DNA of 64,000 bases from an uncultured Collinsella sp. (GCA_902493535.1 CABUQG010000004.1:1-64000); one strand, 5' to 3'. Positions 16,560 through 26,117 are shown, numbered from the stretch's first letter. The notes: generated by a model not told the origin, from the letters alone. Program-made: numbers and translations.

Positions 16560-17798
16560 ATGACAAAAGACGATAGGCAAGCGTTCGAGGTGCCCGATCG
16601 GCTCTTTGAATACGTGAGGTCGGTCGTCGACAACCGCGCGCTTGCAACGGTGCTGCTCTTTTTGCTGAGCCTGCTGCTGATTGGCATCGACAACATCGTC
16701 GGAATCTTGGCGGTGCTGCTTGTCGGCTTTTTGCTGATCGATCGATTTGAGATCGTGTGCCGCTGCGTGGTGATTGGCGCCGCCGCGTGGGCCATGACGT
16801 TGGCGATTGGCGCCATGGCGCTCGGCGGCATCGAAGGGCCGGTGCTGTTCGATGCCGGCTTTGTATTCAACATGCTTGGCTTTGTGCTGGCGCTTGCCGC
16901 GTGCGTGCTGTTCTTGTGTGGCCGCGCCCTGTACTACCAGGGCTACGAGCAGGGCGAGCAGCATGCCGATTGTGTGCTGGCCGCTCGTATTCAAGATCGC
17001 CTGATCGATCACCCCGACACCTGGGATAACATCGACGGCGACTTCTTGGAGGTCGAGGGCGCCCTTAACCGCGTGCGTGACCGTGGGCGCAAGGTGCAGC
17101 AAGCTCTGCGTGACGAGTCGCATCGCAAGGACGATTTGGTCACGTACTTGGCACATGACCTACGCACCCCGCTTGCCAGTGTGGTGGGCTATCTTTCGCT
17201 GCTGCAAGAGGCTCCCGAGCTGCCGGTTGAGCAACGTGCGCACTTTACGGGCGTGGCGCTCGACAAGGCGCACCGGCTCGATACGCTCATCGAAGAGTTC
17301 TTCGATATCACGCGCTTTGACTTCCACGATATCGTGCTCACGCGCGGCTATGTTGATCTGGGGTTGCTGCTGGCTCAGGTGACTGACGAGTTCTATCCCA
17401 TCCTCAACGAGCAGCATAAGGAAGTCCAAGTTGATATTCGCGAGGACCTGACGGTGCTCGTGGATGGCGACAAAATGGCTCGCGTGTTCAACAACATCAT
17501 GAAAAACGCTATTGCCTATAGCTATGAGGGCTCGACCATCACGATCGAGGCCAGACGCCGGGACGGCGGTGGCGTGCGCGTGCGCTTTATCAATCAGGGC
17601 GATCCCATCCCTGAGGCAAAGCTCAAGGTGATCTTTGAGAAGTTCTATCGCCTGGATGCGGCGCGTGCGACCAATCGCGGCGGCGCTGGACTGGGGCTTG
17701 CCATCGCCAAGGAGATCGTATGCGCGCACGGCGGTACCGTTGCATGTGAATCGACGCCCGAACACACGATATTCACCATCGAGCTGCCCGCCGCATAG
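16560..17798 (+). CDS. VanS-like sensor histidine kinase, four-helix membrane domain
   Basis: A 412-residue kinase. The N-terminal 130 residues hold four predicted transmembrane helices with short loops instead of the two helices and extracellular domain of classical VanS, so it may sense the membrane itself. A linker helix is followed by HisKA with His199 in YLAHDLRTPLASVVGYLS (VanS-like). The ATPase domain has NNIMKNAIAYS and GGAGLGLAIAKEI. I chose the ATG at 16560, which stands 27 bases after the regulator; the open frame upstream is a shadow of the regulator gene. Confidence 0.88.
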   Translation: MTKDDRQAFEVPDRLFEYVRSVVDNRALATVLLFLLSLLLIGIDNIVGILAVLLVGFLLIDRFEIVCRCVVIGAAAWAMTLAIGAMALGGIEGPVLFDAGFVFNMLGFVLALAACVLFLCGRALYYQGYEQGEQHADCVLAARIQDRLIDHPDTWDNIDGDFLEVEGALNRVRDRGRKVQQALRDESHRKDDLVTYLAHDLRTPLASVVGYLSLLQEAPELPVEQRAHFTGVALDKAHRLDTLIEEFFDITRFDFHDIVLTRGYVDLGLLLAQVTDEFYPILNEQHKEVQVDIREDLTVLVDGDKMARVFNNIMKNAIAYSYEGSTITIEARRRDGGGVRVRFINQGDPIPEAKLKVIFEKFYRLDAARATNRGGAGLGLAIAKEIVCAHGGTVACESTPEHTIFTIELPAA

Positions 17799-17901
17799 CC
17801 AGTGTGCCCTTACAAACACTTGACAATGCGCTCACGTGCATATGAGCCGCGATTCCTACTATCGATACTGCTGAATTGATATCGATGTGGAGGTATGCGG
17901 T

Positions 17902-18777
17902 ATGACGGCTGCTGCGGCTGTGGAGCCCACGGAGCTTGAAGAACTCATGAAAGCGCAGGCCGAGGCCGCGCACGAGCGCGAGGTTGGGGATGCGACTCGC
18001 CCCACGGCAGAGGATCTTGCCGCCTCGCCGACGCGAATCGATGTTGAGGGCCTCGACCTGTTCTATGGCGACCACCATGCGCTCAAGGACGTGAATATCA
18101 AGATCCGCGACAAGCAGATTACCTCGTTCATCGGGCCTTCGGGCTGCGGAAAGTCCACGTTGCTGCGCTGCTTTAACCGCATGAACGACGGCATCAAGGA
18201 CTGCCGAATCGAGGGCAAGATTGCGCTCGATGGTCAAGATATCCTGGGCGACTACGACATCTGCCGCCTTCGCCAGCGCGTGGGCATGGTGTTCCAGCGC
18301 CCCAACCCGTTTCCCATGAGCATCTACGACAACGTCGCGTATGGTCCGCGCGGAATGGGAGTGCGCGATCGCGTCGTGCTCGACGAGCTGGTCGAAGACT
18401 CCCTGCGACGCGCCGCCCTGTGGGACGAGGCCAAGGACAAGCTCAAAGAGTCGGGTCTGGGTCTTTCGGGCGGCCAGCAGCAGCGTCTGTGCATCGCCCG
18501 CGCACTTGCCGTGCAGCCCGACATTCTGCTGATGGACGAGCCGACCTCGGCACTCGACCCTGTGTCGACGCTGGTGGTGGAGCAGCTGGCCTGCGAGCTC
18601 AAAGAGACCTGCACGCTCGTGGTCGTTACGCACAATATGCAGCAGGCGGCGCGTATCTCCGATTCGGTCGCATTCTTTTTGCTGGGTGAGCTGGTGGAGC
18701 ACGCGCCCACCGCGCAACTCTTCAAGAATCCGACCGATCCGCGCACGGCGGATTATTTGACGGGACGTTTTGGCTGA
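17902..18777 (+). CDS. pstB: Phosphate ABC transporter ATP-binding protein PstB
   Basis: ATPase of the PstSCAB phosphate importer. Walker A is [19 protein letters not shown], a PstB hallmark; the signature is [16 protein letters not shown] and Walker B is [13 protein letters not shown]. The 291 residues include an N-terminal extension of about 40 residues that is Ala/Glu-rich and unusual. GGAGGT lies 8-13 bases before the ATG at 17902. No pstS, pstC, pstA or phoU is next to it; instead a PhoBR-like pair follows directly. The rest of the transporter must be elsewhere if PstB works in phosphate uptake. Confidence 0.92.
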   Translation: MTAAAAVEPTELEELMKAQAEAAHEREVGDATRPTAEDLAASPTRIDVEGLDLFYGDHHALKDVNIKIRDKQITSFIGPSGCGKSTLLRCFNRMNDGIKDCRIEGKIALDGQDILGDYDICRLRQRVGMVFQRPNPFPMSIYDNVAYGPRGMGVRDRVVLDELVEDSLRRAALWDEAKDKLKESGLGLSGGQQQRLCIARALAVQPDILLMDEPTSALDPVSTLVVEQLACELKETCTLVVVTHNMQQAARISDSVAFFLLGELVEHAPTAQLFKNPTDPRTADYLTGRFG

Positions 18778-18841
18778 TACCATCTAGAAAAGGTACCTTT
18801 AGGGTTAAGATGCGGTCATGCCGGCCGCAAAGGGGTTCAAC

Positions 18842-19570
18842 ATGATCTATTACGTCGAGGACGATGACAACATCAGGGATTTGACGGTCTATGCACTGCG
18901 CAAGCAGGGGATTGAGGCCGAAGGCTTTTCGTGCGACGGTGAGTTTAAGGCTGCCGTGGCGCGACGGGTACCCGATGCCGTCCTGCTCGACATCATGCTG
19001 CCCGATACCGATGGCTTGGCGATTATGCGTCGACTGCGTGCCGATCGCCTGACGGCGACGGTGCCCATCATGATGCTTACCGCCAAGGATACCGAGCTCG
19101 ACAAGGTGATGGCGCTCGATGGCGGTGCCGACGATTACCTGACTAAGCCGTTTTCGCTCATGGAGCTTGCGAGCCGCTGCCGCGCACTGCTGCGTCGCGG
19201 CGGCATGGTCAAGCAGGCGAGCGATGTGCTCAGCGTGGGCGACATCGTGCTCTCGCCCAGCCATCGCGAGGTGACCGTTGCCGGCGAGCCGCTTAAGCTC
19301 ACCCTGCGCGAGTTCGACCTGCTCGAGTACCTCATGCGCAAGCCCGGCGTGGTCTTTACCCGCGAGTCGTTGCTGCAGAGCGTGTGGGGCTGGGACTTCG
19401 ACGGCGGTTCGCGCACCGTTGACGTGCACGTGCAGACGCTTCGCCAAAAACTGGGCGAGCATGCCAGCGCCATCGAGACCGTGCGCGGCGTGGGCTACCG
19501 CTTGGCCGAGCCTTCTGCCGGTGATGGTGCCGAAGGTGACGACACCGCGGCCACCGCATCGGAGGAGTAA
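18842..19570 (+). CDS. PhoB/OmpR-type response regulator
   Basis: A 242-residue regulator. The receiver starts MIYYVEDDDNIRDL with phosphoacceptor Asp50 in LLDIMLPDTDG and Lys in DDYLTKPFS. The winged helix has LTLREFDLLEYLMRKPG and ends VRGVGYRL. AAAGGGG lies 7-13 bases before the ATG at 18842. It is located between pstB and its kinase gene, as expected for a phosphate-starvation system of the PhoBR/PhoPR kind. Confidence 0.88.
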   Translation: MIYYVEDDDNIRDLTVYALRKQGIEAEGFSCDGEFKAAVARRVPDAVLLDIMLPDTDGLAIMRRLRADRLTATVPIMMLTAKDTELDKVMALDGGADDYLTKPFSLMELASRCRALLRRGGMVKQASDVLSVGDIVLSPSHREVTVAGEPLKLTLREFDLLEYLMRKPGVVFTRESLLQSVWGWDFDGGSRTVDVHVQTLRQKLGEHASAIETVRGVGYRLAEPSAGDGAEGDDTAATASEE

Positions 19571-19573
19571 CCC

Positions 19574-20998
19574 GTGGTCTTCGCCCCCCAGGGAAAACAT
19601 ACGCTGTCGCACCGCGTTTTTGTGACGATCTTTGTCTGCGCCATGGCGGTTATCGTGGCGTTTACGGTGCTGGGTGCGTTCTTTGTGCAAAACACCTTGG
19701 CGGATGCCACGAGTACCAATCTGGCGCAGGAAACCGAGCTCATTGCTGCCGCTCTCGACGAACAGCAGGAGCCCATCCCGTTCTTGCGTAGCCTTGATCG
19801 CGAGGACTTGCGAATCACGCTGATTAACAAGGATGGATCGGTTGCCTACGACAACGAGGCGTCGCCTTCTACACTGCCCAACCATGGCGATCGCCCCGAG
19901 GTCATCGAGGCCTTTAAGAGTGGTTTGGGTTCCGCGGAGCGCGCAAGCTCTACGCTCGACGAGATTATGCTGTATCGCGCCGTCGCCCTTGATAACGGCC
20001 AGGTTGTCCGCTTGGCGCAGGCCCAGCCTGGCGTTGCGGCGATTTTGCTGTCGATGGTGGCGCCGATGCTGCTTATCGCGGCAGCGGGTGCGGTACTCTC
20101 GTTTTTTATGGCGCGCCGCGAGTCCCGTGCCATCATCGCGCCGTTGCAAGAGGTGGATTTGGACCACCCACGCCGTAGCTATGAGCACGCCTATGCCGAG
20201 ATGGTCCCCATGCTTGAGCGTATCGAGTCGCAGCGCCAGGAGCTCAAGCGCCAAATGGCGGTGCTAGCGGACAACGACCGTATGCGCCGCGAGTTCACGG
20301 CGAATATCACTCATGAGCTCAAGACGCCGCTTACGGCGATTTCGGGCTATGCCGAGCTCATCGCAAACGGCATGGTCGAGGGCGAGGACGACCTGCGCAA
20401 CTTTGGCGGTCGCATCTATCGTGAGGCGGGCCGTTTGGCGGCGCTTGTCAACGACATCCTTACGCTGTCTAACTTGGACGAGGCCGAGCGTGCAACTGAG
20501 GGCGAGGCGGTGCCCATTGGGTCCACGGAGCCTATTGAGCTCTCGCGTGCCATCTACGCGGTTGAGCAGCGTCTTGAACAGGTCGCCCGTCAGGCGAATG
20601 TGACGATCAGTCATGAGACCAAGCCTGTGGTCATCGAAGGCGTGTCGCGCTTGATCGACGAGCTCATCTATAATCTGGCAAGCAACGCCATCCGCTACAA
20701 TCGACCCGGCGGTACGGTTACGCTGCAGTGCGGCACCAACGACGAAGGCCATCCGTTCCTCGCGGTCGCCGACACGGGAATCGGTATCGCGCCTGAAGAA
20801 CAGGGCAAGGTATTTGAGCGGTTCTATCGCGTGGACAAGAGTAGGTCCAAGGCGCGCGGCGGAACCGGTCTGGGGCTTGCCATTGTCAAGCATGCGGCCC
20901 TGTATCATCACGCCACGCTCGATCTGTCGAGCGAGTTGGGCGTGGGAACCACCATTACGGTGACGTTTCCCATACAGCAGGACGAGCCATTCTCATAG
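19574..20998 (+). CDS. PhoR-like sensor histidine kinase
   Basis: A 474-residue membrane kinase with two transmembrane helices flanking an extracytoplasmic domain of about 130 residues (TNLAQETELIAAALDE... to VVRLAQAQPG). The dimerisation helix has His247 in FTANITHELKTPLTAISGY. The ATPase domain has NLASNAIRYNRPGG and GGTGLGLAIVKHAA. The start is GTG at 19574, 3 bases after the regulator stop, so translation is probably coupled. The sensed signal may be phosphate by gene context with pstB. Confidence 0.9.
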   Translation: MVFAPQGKHTLSHRVFVTIFVCAMAVIVAFTVLGAFFVQNTLADATSTNLAQETELIAAALDEQQEPIPFLRSLDREDLRITLINKDGSVAYDNEASPSTLPNHGDRPEVIEAFKSGLGSAERASSTLDEIMLYRAVALDNGQVVRLAQAQPGVAAILLSMVAPMLLIAAAGAVLSFFMARRESRAIIAPLQEVDLDHPRRSYEHAYAEMVPMLERIESQRQELKRQMAVLADNDRMRREFTANITHELKTPLTAISGYAELIANGMVEGEDDLRNFGGRIYREAGRLAALVNDILTLSNLDEAERATEGEAVPIGSTEPIELSRAIYAVEQRLEQVARQANVTISHETKPVVIEGVSRLIDELIYNLASNAIRYNRPGGTVTLQCGTNDEGHPFLAVADTGIGIAPEEQGKVFERFYRVDKSRSKARGGTGLGLAIVKHAALYHHATLDLSSELGVGTTITVTFPIQQDEPFS

Positions 20999-21023
20999 CG
21001 ATACAACATAGGTATTGATGCAG

Positions 21024-21052
21024 ACGCCGCATTTGACTTTCGGGTGCGGCGT
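21024..21052 (+). terminator. Terminator after the PhoR-like gene
   Basis: ACGCCGCA pairs with TGCGGCGT, followed by a T-rich stretch (TGTTG). It closes the pstB-regulator-kinase operon. Confidence 0.55.
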
Positions 21053-21193
21053 TGTTGTGCAATTTTACGATTGCTTCCGACATTTTTACAGGAGAGCCTG
21101 TTTCTTATGTATAGAGTTTGGTCTCGGTAAAAAGATGCGATAACATACGGACAGTTTTGTCAATCCGAACTGGGGAAATGAAAGGCAAGCTGC

Positions 21194-21850
21194 ATGACCC
21201 TTCTCGAACTGTTCCAGCTGCTCAAAAAGCACCTCAAGCTGGTCATCACCCTTCCGGTGGTCTGCGCGATCGCCATGGGCATCGTGTCCTTCGCCGCGAT
21301 GGACAACACCTATACCGCGACGACGAGCATGTACATTCTCGCCAAGACCGACGATAGCGGCCAGATGAGCTACAACGATCTCTCGGCGAGCCAGATGCTT
21401 TCCAACGATATCGCCACGCTGCTGGATAGCGATAGCGTTAAGAGCGGCGCCGCCAAGGAACTGGGCCTCACCGATCTGGATGACTACAAGGTGTCTGTTT
21501 CCTCCGAGACCACCACGCGTGTCATTACGCTTTCGGTTACCGGCACCGATGCCAAGGAGACGGCTGAGGTCGCAAAGGCCATAGCTAGCTCGGTGAGTAC
21601 GGTCGCTCAGAACGTCGGCGCTGCCCAGAGCATCAACGTTATCGACGAGGCTAAGACCCCCGAAGCCCCCAGCGGCCCCAAGCGCACGCTGTATATTGCC
21701 GTCGCGTTCCTCGCTGGTATCTTTATCGCAGTCGCCTATGTCGTTTTGGCAGACATGCTCAACACCCGCATCCGCGGTGCCGAAGAGGCGGAAGAGCTCC
21801 TGGGCATTCCCGTTGTTGGCCGAATTCCGGCTATGAAAGGTGGTAAATAG
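21194..21850 (+). CDS. Wzz/CpsC-type polysaccharide co-polymerase (BY-kinase activator)
   Basis: A 218-residue membrane protein with helices at about residues 17-37 and 160-182 around an extracytoplasmic domain, the usual Wzz/YveK topology. In Gram-positive bacteria such proteins set polysaccharide chain length and activate the partner tyrosine kinase through their cytoplasmic C-terminus, here ending IRGAEEAEELLGIPVVGRIP. AAAGGC lies 7-12 bases before the ATG. The kinase gene starts 2 bases after its stop. Confidence 0.87.
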   Translation: MTLLELFQLLKKHLKLVITLPVVCAIAMGIVSFAAMDNTYTATTSMYILAKTDDSGQMSYNDLSASQMLSNDIATLLDSDSVKSGAAKELGLTDLDDYKVSVSSETTTRVITLSVTGTDAKETAEVAKAIASSVSTVAQNVGAAQSINVIDEAKTPEAPSGPKRTLYIAVAFLAGIFIAVAYVVLADMLNTRIRGAEEAEELLGIPVVGRIPAMKGGK

Positions 21851-21852
21851 GC

Positions 21853-22590
21853 ATGGCTAAGGCAAAGAACACCGATAAGCTCGTTGTACAGAATGCCGCC
21901 AAGACCCTTCTGGCCAACATCCGCTTTGCGAGCGTGGACGACCCCATTCGCACCATTACCGTCACGTCCTCGATTCCCAACGAGGGCAAGTCTACGGTTT
22001 CCATCAACCTTGCCCAGGCTATCGCCACGAGCGGCAAGTCCGTGCTCCTGGTCGAGGCCGATATGCGCCGCAGGTCCCTTTCCGATATGCTCGGCGTTCG
22101 TTCGCGCGGCGGACTCTATGCGGTCCTTTCCGAGCAGATCTCCATTGACCAGGCAATTGTCGAGACGGGTCAGAAGAACTTCTACTTCCTCGATGCCGAG
22201 CCGCATATTCCCAATCCTGCCGACATCATCGTCTCTCACCGCTTTGCCAAGTTGGTAAAGGCACTGTCCGCCAAGTTCCAGTACGTCATCTTCGATGCTC
22301 CTCCGGTCGGCACCTTCATCGATGCTGCCGAGATTGCCAGCCTGACCGACGGTACGCTGTTCGTGGTGCGCGAGGACTTCACCAAGCGCGAGGAGGCACT
22401 CAACGCTATCGGCCAGCTTAAGAAGTCCGAGAAGGTCAAGCTCATCGGTACCGTCATGAACTACTGCGAGACCGAGACCAGCGAGTACTACTACTCCTAC
22501 TACACCAAGGACGGTAAGAAGGTTAAGAAGGGCTCCGACGATCAGGGGACTTCCAAAAAGGGCATCTTCACCAACCGAGCAAACGTTTAG
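21853..22590 (+). CDS. Bacterial tyrosine kinase CpsD/YwqD type
   Basis: A 245-residue cytoplasmic BY-kinase that phosphorylates its own tyrosine cluster and controls polysaccharide export or synthesis. Walker A is SSIPNEGKST, Walker A' is VLLVEADMRR and Walker B is YVIFDAPPVGT. The C-terminus carries a Tyr cluster (SEYYYSYYTKDG) that is the expected autophosphorylation site. Its activator is upstream and its phosphatase downstream, giving a complete control unit. Confidence 0.9.
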   Translation: MAKAKNTDKLVVQNAAKTLLANIRFASVDDPIRTITVTSSIPNEGKSTVSINLAQAIATSGKSVLLVEADMRRRSLSDMLGVRSRGGLYAVLSEQISIDQAIVETGQKNFYFLDAEPHIPNPADIIVSHRFAKLVKALSAKFQYVIFDAPPVGTFIDAAEIASLTDGTLFVVREDFTKREEALNAIGQLKKSEKVKLIGTVMNYCETETSEYYYSYYTKDGKKVKKGSDDQGTSKKGIFTNRANV

Positions 22591-22607
22591 TTGATTAAGG
22601 CTGACCT

Positions 22608-23258
22608 ATGCGTGACATTCATTGCCATATCTTGCCGGGTGTAGACGACGGCGCCGCCGATCTCGATGAGAGCTTGGCGATGCTCGAGGCTGCCAAGCGG
22701 GCCGGTGTAACCAGAATCGTTTGCACTCCTCACTGCCGTGATCCCTATTTTGATTACGACAAGATGTGGGATGCCTTTGAGCTGCTGCGTGATAACGCTG
22801 ACGGTTTTCCGCTCCAGATGGGCTTCGAGGTCAACCATCGAAAGCTCGTTGAGCTTGGTATCGATGCCGCGGAGCACTTGCATTTCGATGGAACCAACGA
22901 GTTTCTGCTCGAGCTTTCGACGCATGCCGATGCGTATGCGTTTAGAGAGTACGAGAACACGATTTACGATTTGCAGTGCCGTGGCTACCAGGTGATCATC
23001 GCTCATCCTGAGCGCTATCGTGCGGTTCAAAAGGATGTAAGCGTGGCGGAGCGCCTGGTCGATATGGGCTGCAAGCTGCAGGCTTCGGCGGACTTTATTG
23101 CCGGCGGTCGCTTTGGTCGCGAGAAAAAGCCGGCACAGCGCCTGTTCGATCAGAACCTGTACAGCTTCATCGCGAGCGATGCCCATAACGTGGGTCATTA
23201 CGATTGCCTGGCGAAGGCTCGCGCGAAGTTTAGCGTGCGCGGAGCTCATTTTCGCTAA
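22608..23258 (+). CDS. PHP-family protein-tyrosine phosphatase CpsB/YwqE type
   Basis: A 216-residue metal-dependent phosphatase that reverses BY-kinase phosphorylation. Metal ligands appear in DIHCHILPGVDDGA, CTPHCRDPYF, IIAHPERY and IASDAHNVGH. AAGG lies 8-11 bases before the ATG. No glycosyltransferase, flippase or polymerase gene follows, so this regulatory trio is separated from the biosynthetic genes it would control. Confidence 0.9.
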   Translation: MRDIHCHILPGVDDGAADLDESLAMLEAAKRAGVTRIVCTPHCRDPYFDYDKMWDAFELLRDNADGFPLQMGFEVNHRKLVELGIDAAEHLHFDGTNEFLLELSTHADAYAFREYENTIYDLQCRGYQVIIAHPERYRAVQKDVSVAERLVDMGCKLQASADFIAGGRFGREKKPAQRLFDQNLYSFIASDAHNVGHYDCLAKARAKFSVRGAHFR

Positions 23259-23297
23259 AATCTGTCCCTAACGTTCGCATTGAATGAAGGGGCAGCC

Positions 23298-23798
23298 ATG
23301 GATATTCAACTTAAGATGGGTTGCTTTGATGACGCGGCGCTGGTGCGCCGCGCCGTTTTTATGGACGAGCAAGGCTACGAGAACGAGTTCGACGCGATCG
23401 ATGAGGCGCCGACTTGCATCCATGTGACGCTGTACGTGGACGGCGAGCTCGCTGGCTGCTCGCGCGTGTTTCCCGAGGAACTAGAGCGCGCGGCAGATGC
23501 AGAGGCTCCGGTCTCGCCGGCGTGCGACTTGGACAAAGGCGTCGCAGCGGGGGAGACCTATATTATGGGGCGCGTCGCCGTGCTGTCCACCATGCGCCGT
23601 CGCGGTCTGGCAAGCAAGATTATCGAAGCCAGCGATGCTGCTGCGCGCGATGCCGGCGCCAAGCTCATAAAGTTGCATGCACAGGAGTACGTGCTGCCGC
23701 TCTATGCCAAGGCCGGCTACACGCAGATTGCCCCGGTGGACTACGAAGACGAAGGCCAGCCTCATGCTTGGATGGCCAAACTGCTGGGCGACAGATAG
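23298..23798 (+). CDS. GNAT-family N-acetyltransferase
   Basis: A 166-residue protein of the GNAT fold (ElaA/YjcF-like). The acetyl-CoA loop region is IMGRVAVLSTMRRRGLASKIIEAS, and the C-terminus has LHAQEYVLPLYAKAGYTQ, typical for this subgroup. AAGGGG lies 7-12 bases before the ATG at 23298. The substrate is unknown. It lies between the phosphatase and htpG without obvious functional link. Confidence 0.85.
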   Translation: MDIQLKMGCFDDAALVRRAVFMDEQGYENEFDAIDEAPTCIHVTLYVDGELAGCSRVFPEELERAADAEAPVSPACDLDKGVAAGETYIMGRVAVLSTMRRRGLASKIIEASDAAARDAGAKLIKLHAQEYVLPLYAKAGYTQIAPVDYEDEGQPHAWMAKLLGDR

Positions 23799-23943
23799 GG
23801 ACGCTCCTTTTCTGCCGGCAGTTGGGGACACTCCTCGACAATGGGCGCATGGGGCATTGCAACATACAGTTTTTCGGTTCCGTATGTATATATGCGCGCT
23901 AATGGGTTATAAAATCTAAGTCTGAACATAGCAGGTATGCGAG

Positions 23944-23969
23944 ACGGCTCGGGCAACCGGGCCGTTTTT
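23944..23969 (+). promoter_or_regulatory. Hairpin with T-run just upstream of htpG
   Basis: ACGGC-T-CGG pairs with CCG-G-GCCGT around GCAA, followed by TTTTT. It may end the GNAT transcript or sit in the htpG leader, because an AT-rich TTATAAAAT stands just before it at 23904-23912. No CIRCE operator is seen. Confidence 0.5.
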
Positions 23970-23999
23970 GCGGACAGGGGTAGCGCGAAAGGACTGCAC

Positions 24000-26024
24000 A
24001 TGCGTCAATTTAAGACCGAGAGCAAAAAACTGCTCGACCTCATGATCAACTCCATTTACACCAATAAGGAAATCTTCCTGCGCGAGCTTATCTCCAATGC
24101 GAGCGATGCCGTCGACAAGCTCAACTTTAAGAGCCTGCAGGATCCGAGCGTCAAGCTCGACCAGGGCGACCTGGCCATTCGTGTCTCCTTTGATAAGGAT
24201 GCCCGCACGATCACTATTTCGGATAACGGCATCGGTATGACCGCCGAGGAGCTCGAGCGCAATCTGGGTACCATCGCGCATTCCGGCTCCGAGGAGTTTA
24301 AGACCGAGAACGCCGAGCAGCAGGGCTCCGATGTCGATATTATCGGCCAGTTTGGCGTGGGCTTCTACTCGGCCTTTATGGTCGCTAGCCATGTGAAGGT
24401 GGTCAGCCGCGCCTATGGCGAGGATGTCGCTCATGTGTGGGAGTCCGACGGTCTGGAGGGCTATACCATCGAGGACGGCGAGCGTGCCGAGCACGGTACC
24501 GACGTTATCCTCACGCTGCGCGAGAACGAGAAACTCGACGCCGATGGCGAGGCCGAGACCTACGATCGCTTCCTGACCGAGTGGGGCCTCAAGAGCCTGA
24601 TTCAGCAGTACAGCAACTATGTGCGCTACCCGATTCAGATGATGGTGACCAAGAGCCGCCAGAAGCCCAAGCCCGAGGACGCTGGCGACGACTACAAGCC
24701 CGAGTACGAGGACTATCAGGAGCTCGAGACCGTCAACTCCATGACGCCGATCTGGAAAAAGCGTAGCTCCGACGTTGAGCAGAAGGACTATGACGAGTTC
24801 TACAAGTCCACGTTCCACGACTTTGATGACCCCGCGCGCACTATCAGCTTCCATGCCGAGGGTACGCTCGAGTACGATGCGCTGTTGTTTGTGCCGGGCC
24901 GCGCCCCGTTCGATCTGTACAGCAAGGACTACGAGAAGGGTCTGGCGCTCTACAGCTCCAACGTGTTGATTATGGAGAAGTGCGACGACCTGCTGCCCGA
25001 TTACTACAACTTCGTGCGCGGTGTCGTTGATTCCGCCGATGTGTCTCTCAACATCTCGCGCGAGACGCTGCAGCAGAACCGACAGCTCAAGGCAATCGCC
25101 AAGCGCGTGGAGAAGAAAATTACCGCCGATCTTGAGGATATGCGCGACAACGACCGCGAGGCATATGAGAAGTTCTTTGAGAACTTTGGTCGCGGTCTTA
25201 AGTACGGTATCTACTCGAGCTACGGCATGAAGGCCGACGAGCTCGCCGACTTGCTGCTGTTCTGGTCTGCCAAGGAGCAGAAGATGATCACGCTGGCCGA
25301 GTATGCCAAGGGCATGCCCGAGGGCCAGAAGGCCATCTACTACGCCGCCGGCGATTCGCGCGAGCGTCTGGCCAAGATGCCCGTCGTGAAGGGCGTGCTC
25401 GACCGCGGCTACGATGTACTGCTGCTGACGCAGGACGTGGATGAGTTCACCTTCCAGGCCATGCGTGAGTACGTGGCTGCCGATATGCCCAAGGTCTACG
25501 AGGATGACGCTGCTCGCGAGGCTGCCGAGAAGGCGGTTGCCGATGGCGCCGAGCCCGAGGTCGAGGATCGTCACCTGGAGCTTAAGAACGTCGCGACCGG
25601 CGATCTTGATCTGGCGACCGACGACGAGAAGAAAGAGGCCGAGGACGCCACCAAGGAGAACGAGGACCTCTTTAGCGCTATGAAGGAAGCGCTTGGCGAC
25701 AAGGTCGAAAAGGTCGCCGTCTCCGCGCGCTTGACCGATGCCCCCGCCTGCATCACCACCGAAGGCCCGCTTTCGCTCGAGATGGAGAAGGTGCTCCAGA
25801 AGGGTCCCGAGGGTGCGCCCGACGGCATGCCCAAGAGCCAGCGCGTGCTCGAGCTCAATGCCAAACACCCGGTCTTCGCCAAGCTTGTCGCTGCCCAGAA
25901 GGCCGGTGACGCCGATAAGATCAAGCAGTACTCCGGCCTGCTCTACGATCAGGCCCTGCTGGTCGAAGGTATTCTGCCCGAGGACCCCGTTGCCTTCGCG
26001 GCAGCTGTTTGCAACTTGATGTAG
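24000..26024 (+). CDS. htpG: Molecular chaperone HtpG (Hsp90)
   Basis: ATP-dependent chaperone acting as a homodimer. The GHKL ATP site is intact: ELISNASDAVDKL, ISDNGIGMT and GQFGVGFYSAFMV. The middle domain includes VDSADVSLNISRETLQQNR. The 674-residue length is normal. There is an acidic, Lys/Glu-rich stretch near residues 540-560 before the C-terminal dimerisation domain. I chose the ATG at 24000 with GAAAGGA 7-13 bases upstream; the frame runs open to 23937 through the leader hairpin. Confidence 0.95.
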   Translation: MRQFKTESKKLLDLMINSIYTNKEIFLRELISNASDAVDKLNFKSLQDPSVKLDQGDLAIRVSFDKDARTITISDNGIGMTAEELERNLGTIAHSGSEEFKTENAEQQGSDVDIIGQFGVGFYSAFMVASHVKVVSRAYGEDVAHVWESDGLEGYTIEDGERAEHGTDVILTLRENEKLDADGEAETYDRFLTEWGLKSLIQQYSNYVRYPIQMMVTKSRQKPKPEDAGDDYKPEYEDYQELETVNSMTPIWKKRSSDVEQKDYDEFYKSTFHDFDDPARTISFHAEGTLEYDALLFVPGRAPFDLYSKDYEKGLALYSSNVLIMEKCDDLLPDYYNFVRGVVDSADVSLNISRETLQQNRQLKAIAKRVEKKITADLEDMRDNDREAYEKFFENFGRGLKYGIYSSYGMKADELADLLLFWSAKEQKMITLAEYAKGMPEGQKAIYYAAGDSRERLAKMPVVKGVLDRGYDVLLLTQDVDEFTFQAMREYVAADMPKVYEDDAAREAAEKAVADGAEPEVEDRHLELKNVATGDLDLATDDEKKEAEDATKENEDLFSAMKEALGDKVEKVAVSARLTDAPACITTEGPLSLEMEKVLQKGPEGAPDGMPKSQRVLELNAKHPVFAKLVAAQKAGDADKIKQYSGLLYDQALLVEGILPEDPVAFAAAVCNLM

Positions 26025-26031
26025 TTAGGTA

Positions 26032-26103
26032 GTTACGCGGTTTTACCAAACCGCGTAACGGCTCGACGCTGCCCTCAGTTCCGCCGTTCTAACGAACGGC
26101 GGA
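26032..26103. repeat. Two perfect hairpins after htpG
   Basis: GTTACGCGGTTT (26032-26043) pairs perfectly with 26048-26059 across a TACC loop. TCCGCCGTTC (26080-26089) pairs perfectly with 26094-26103 across TAAC. Neither has a T-run. The motif TCGACGCTG follows each (26063-26071 and 26108-26116). Confidence 0.8.
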
Positions 26104-26117
26104 CCAGTCGACGCTGC

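Noticed and set aside
23797..23840. Near-repeats GGGACGCTCC and GGGGACACTCC after the GNAT gene
   Set aside because: Too short and not paired; could be a remnant of the GGGAC hairpin family but cannot be supported.
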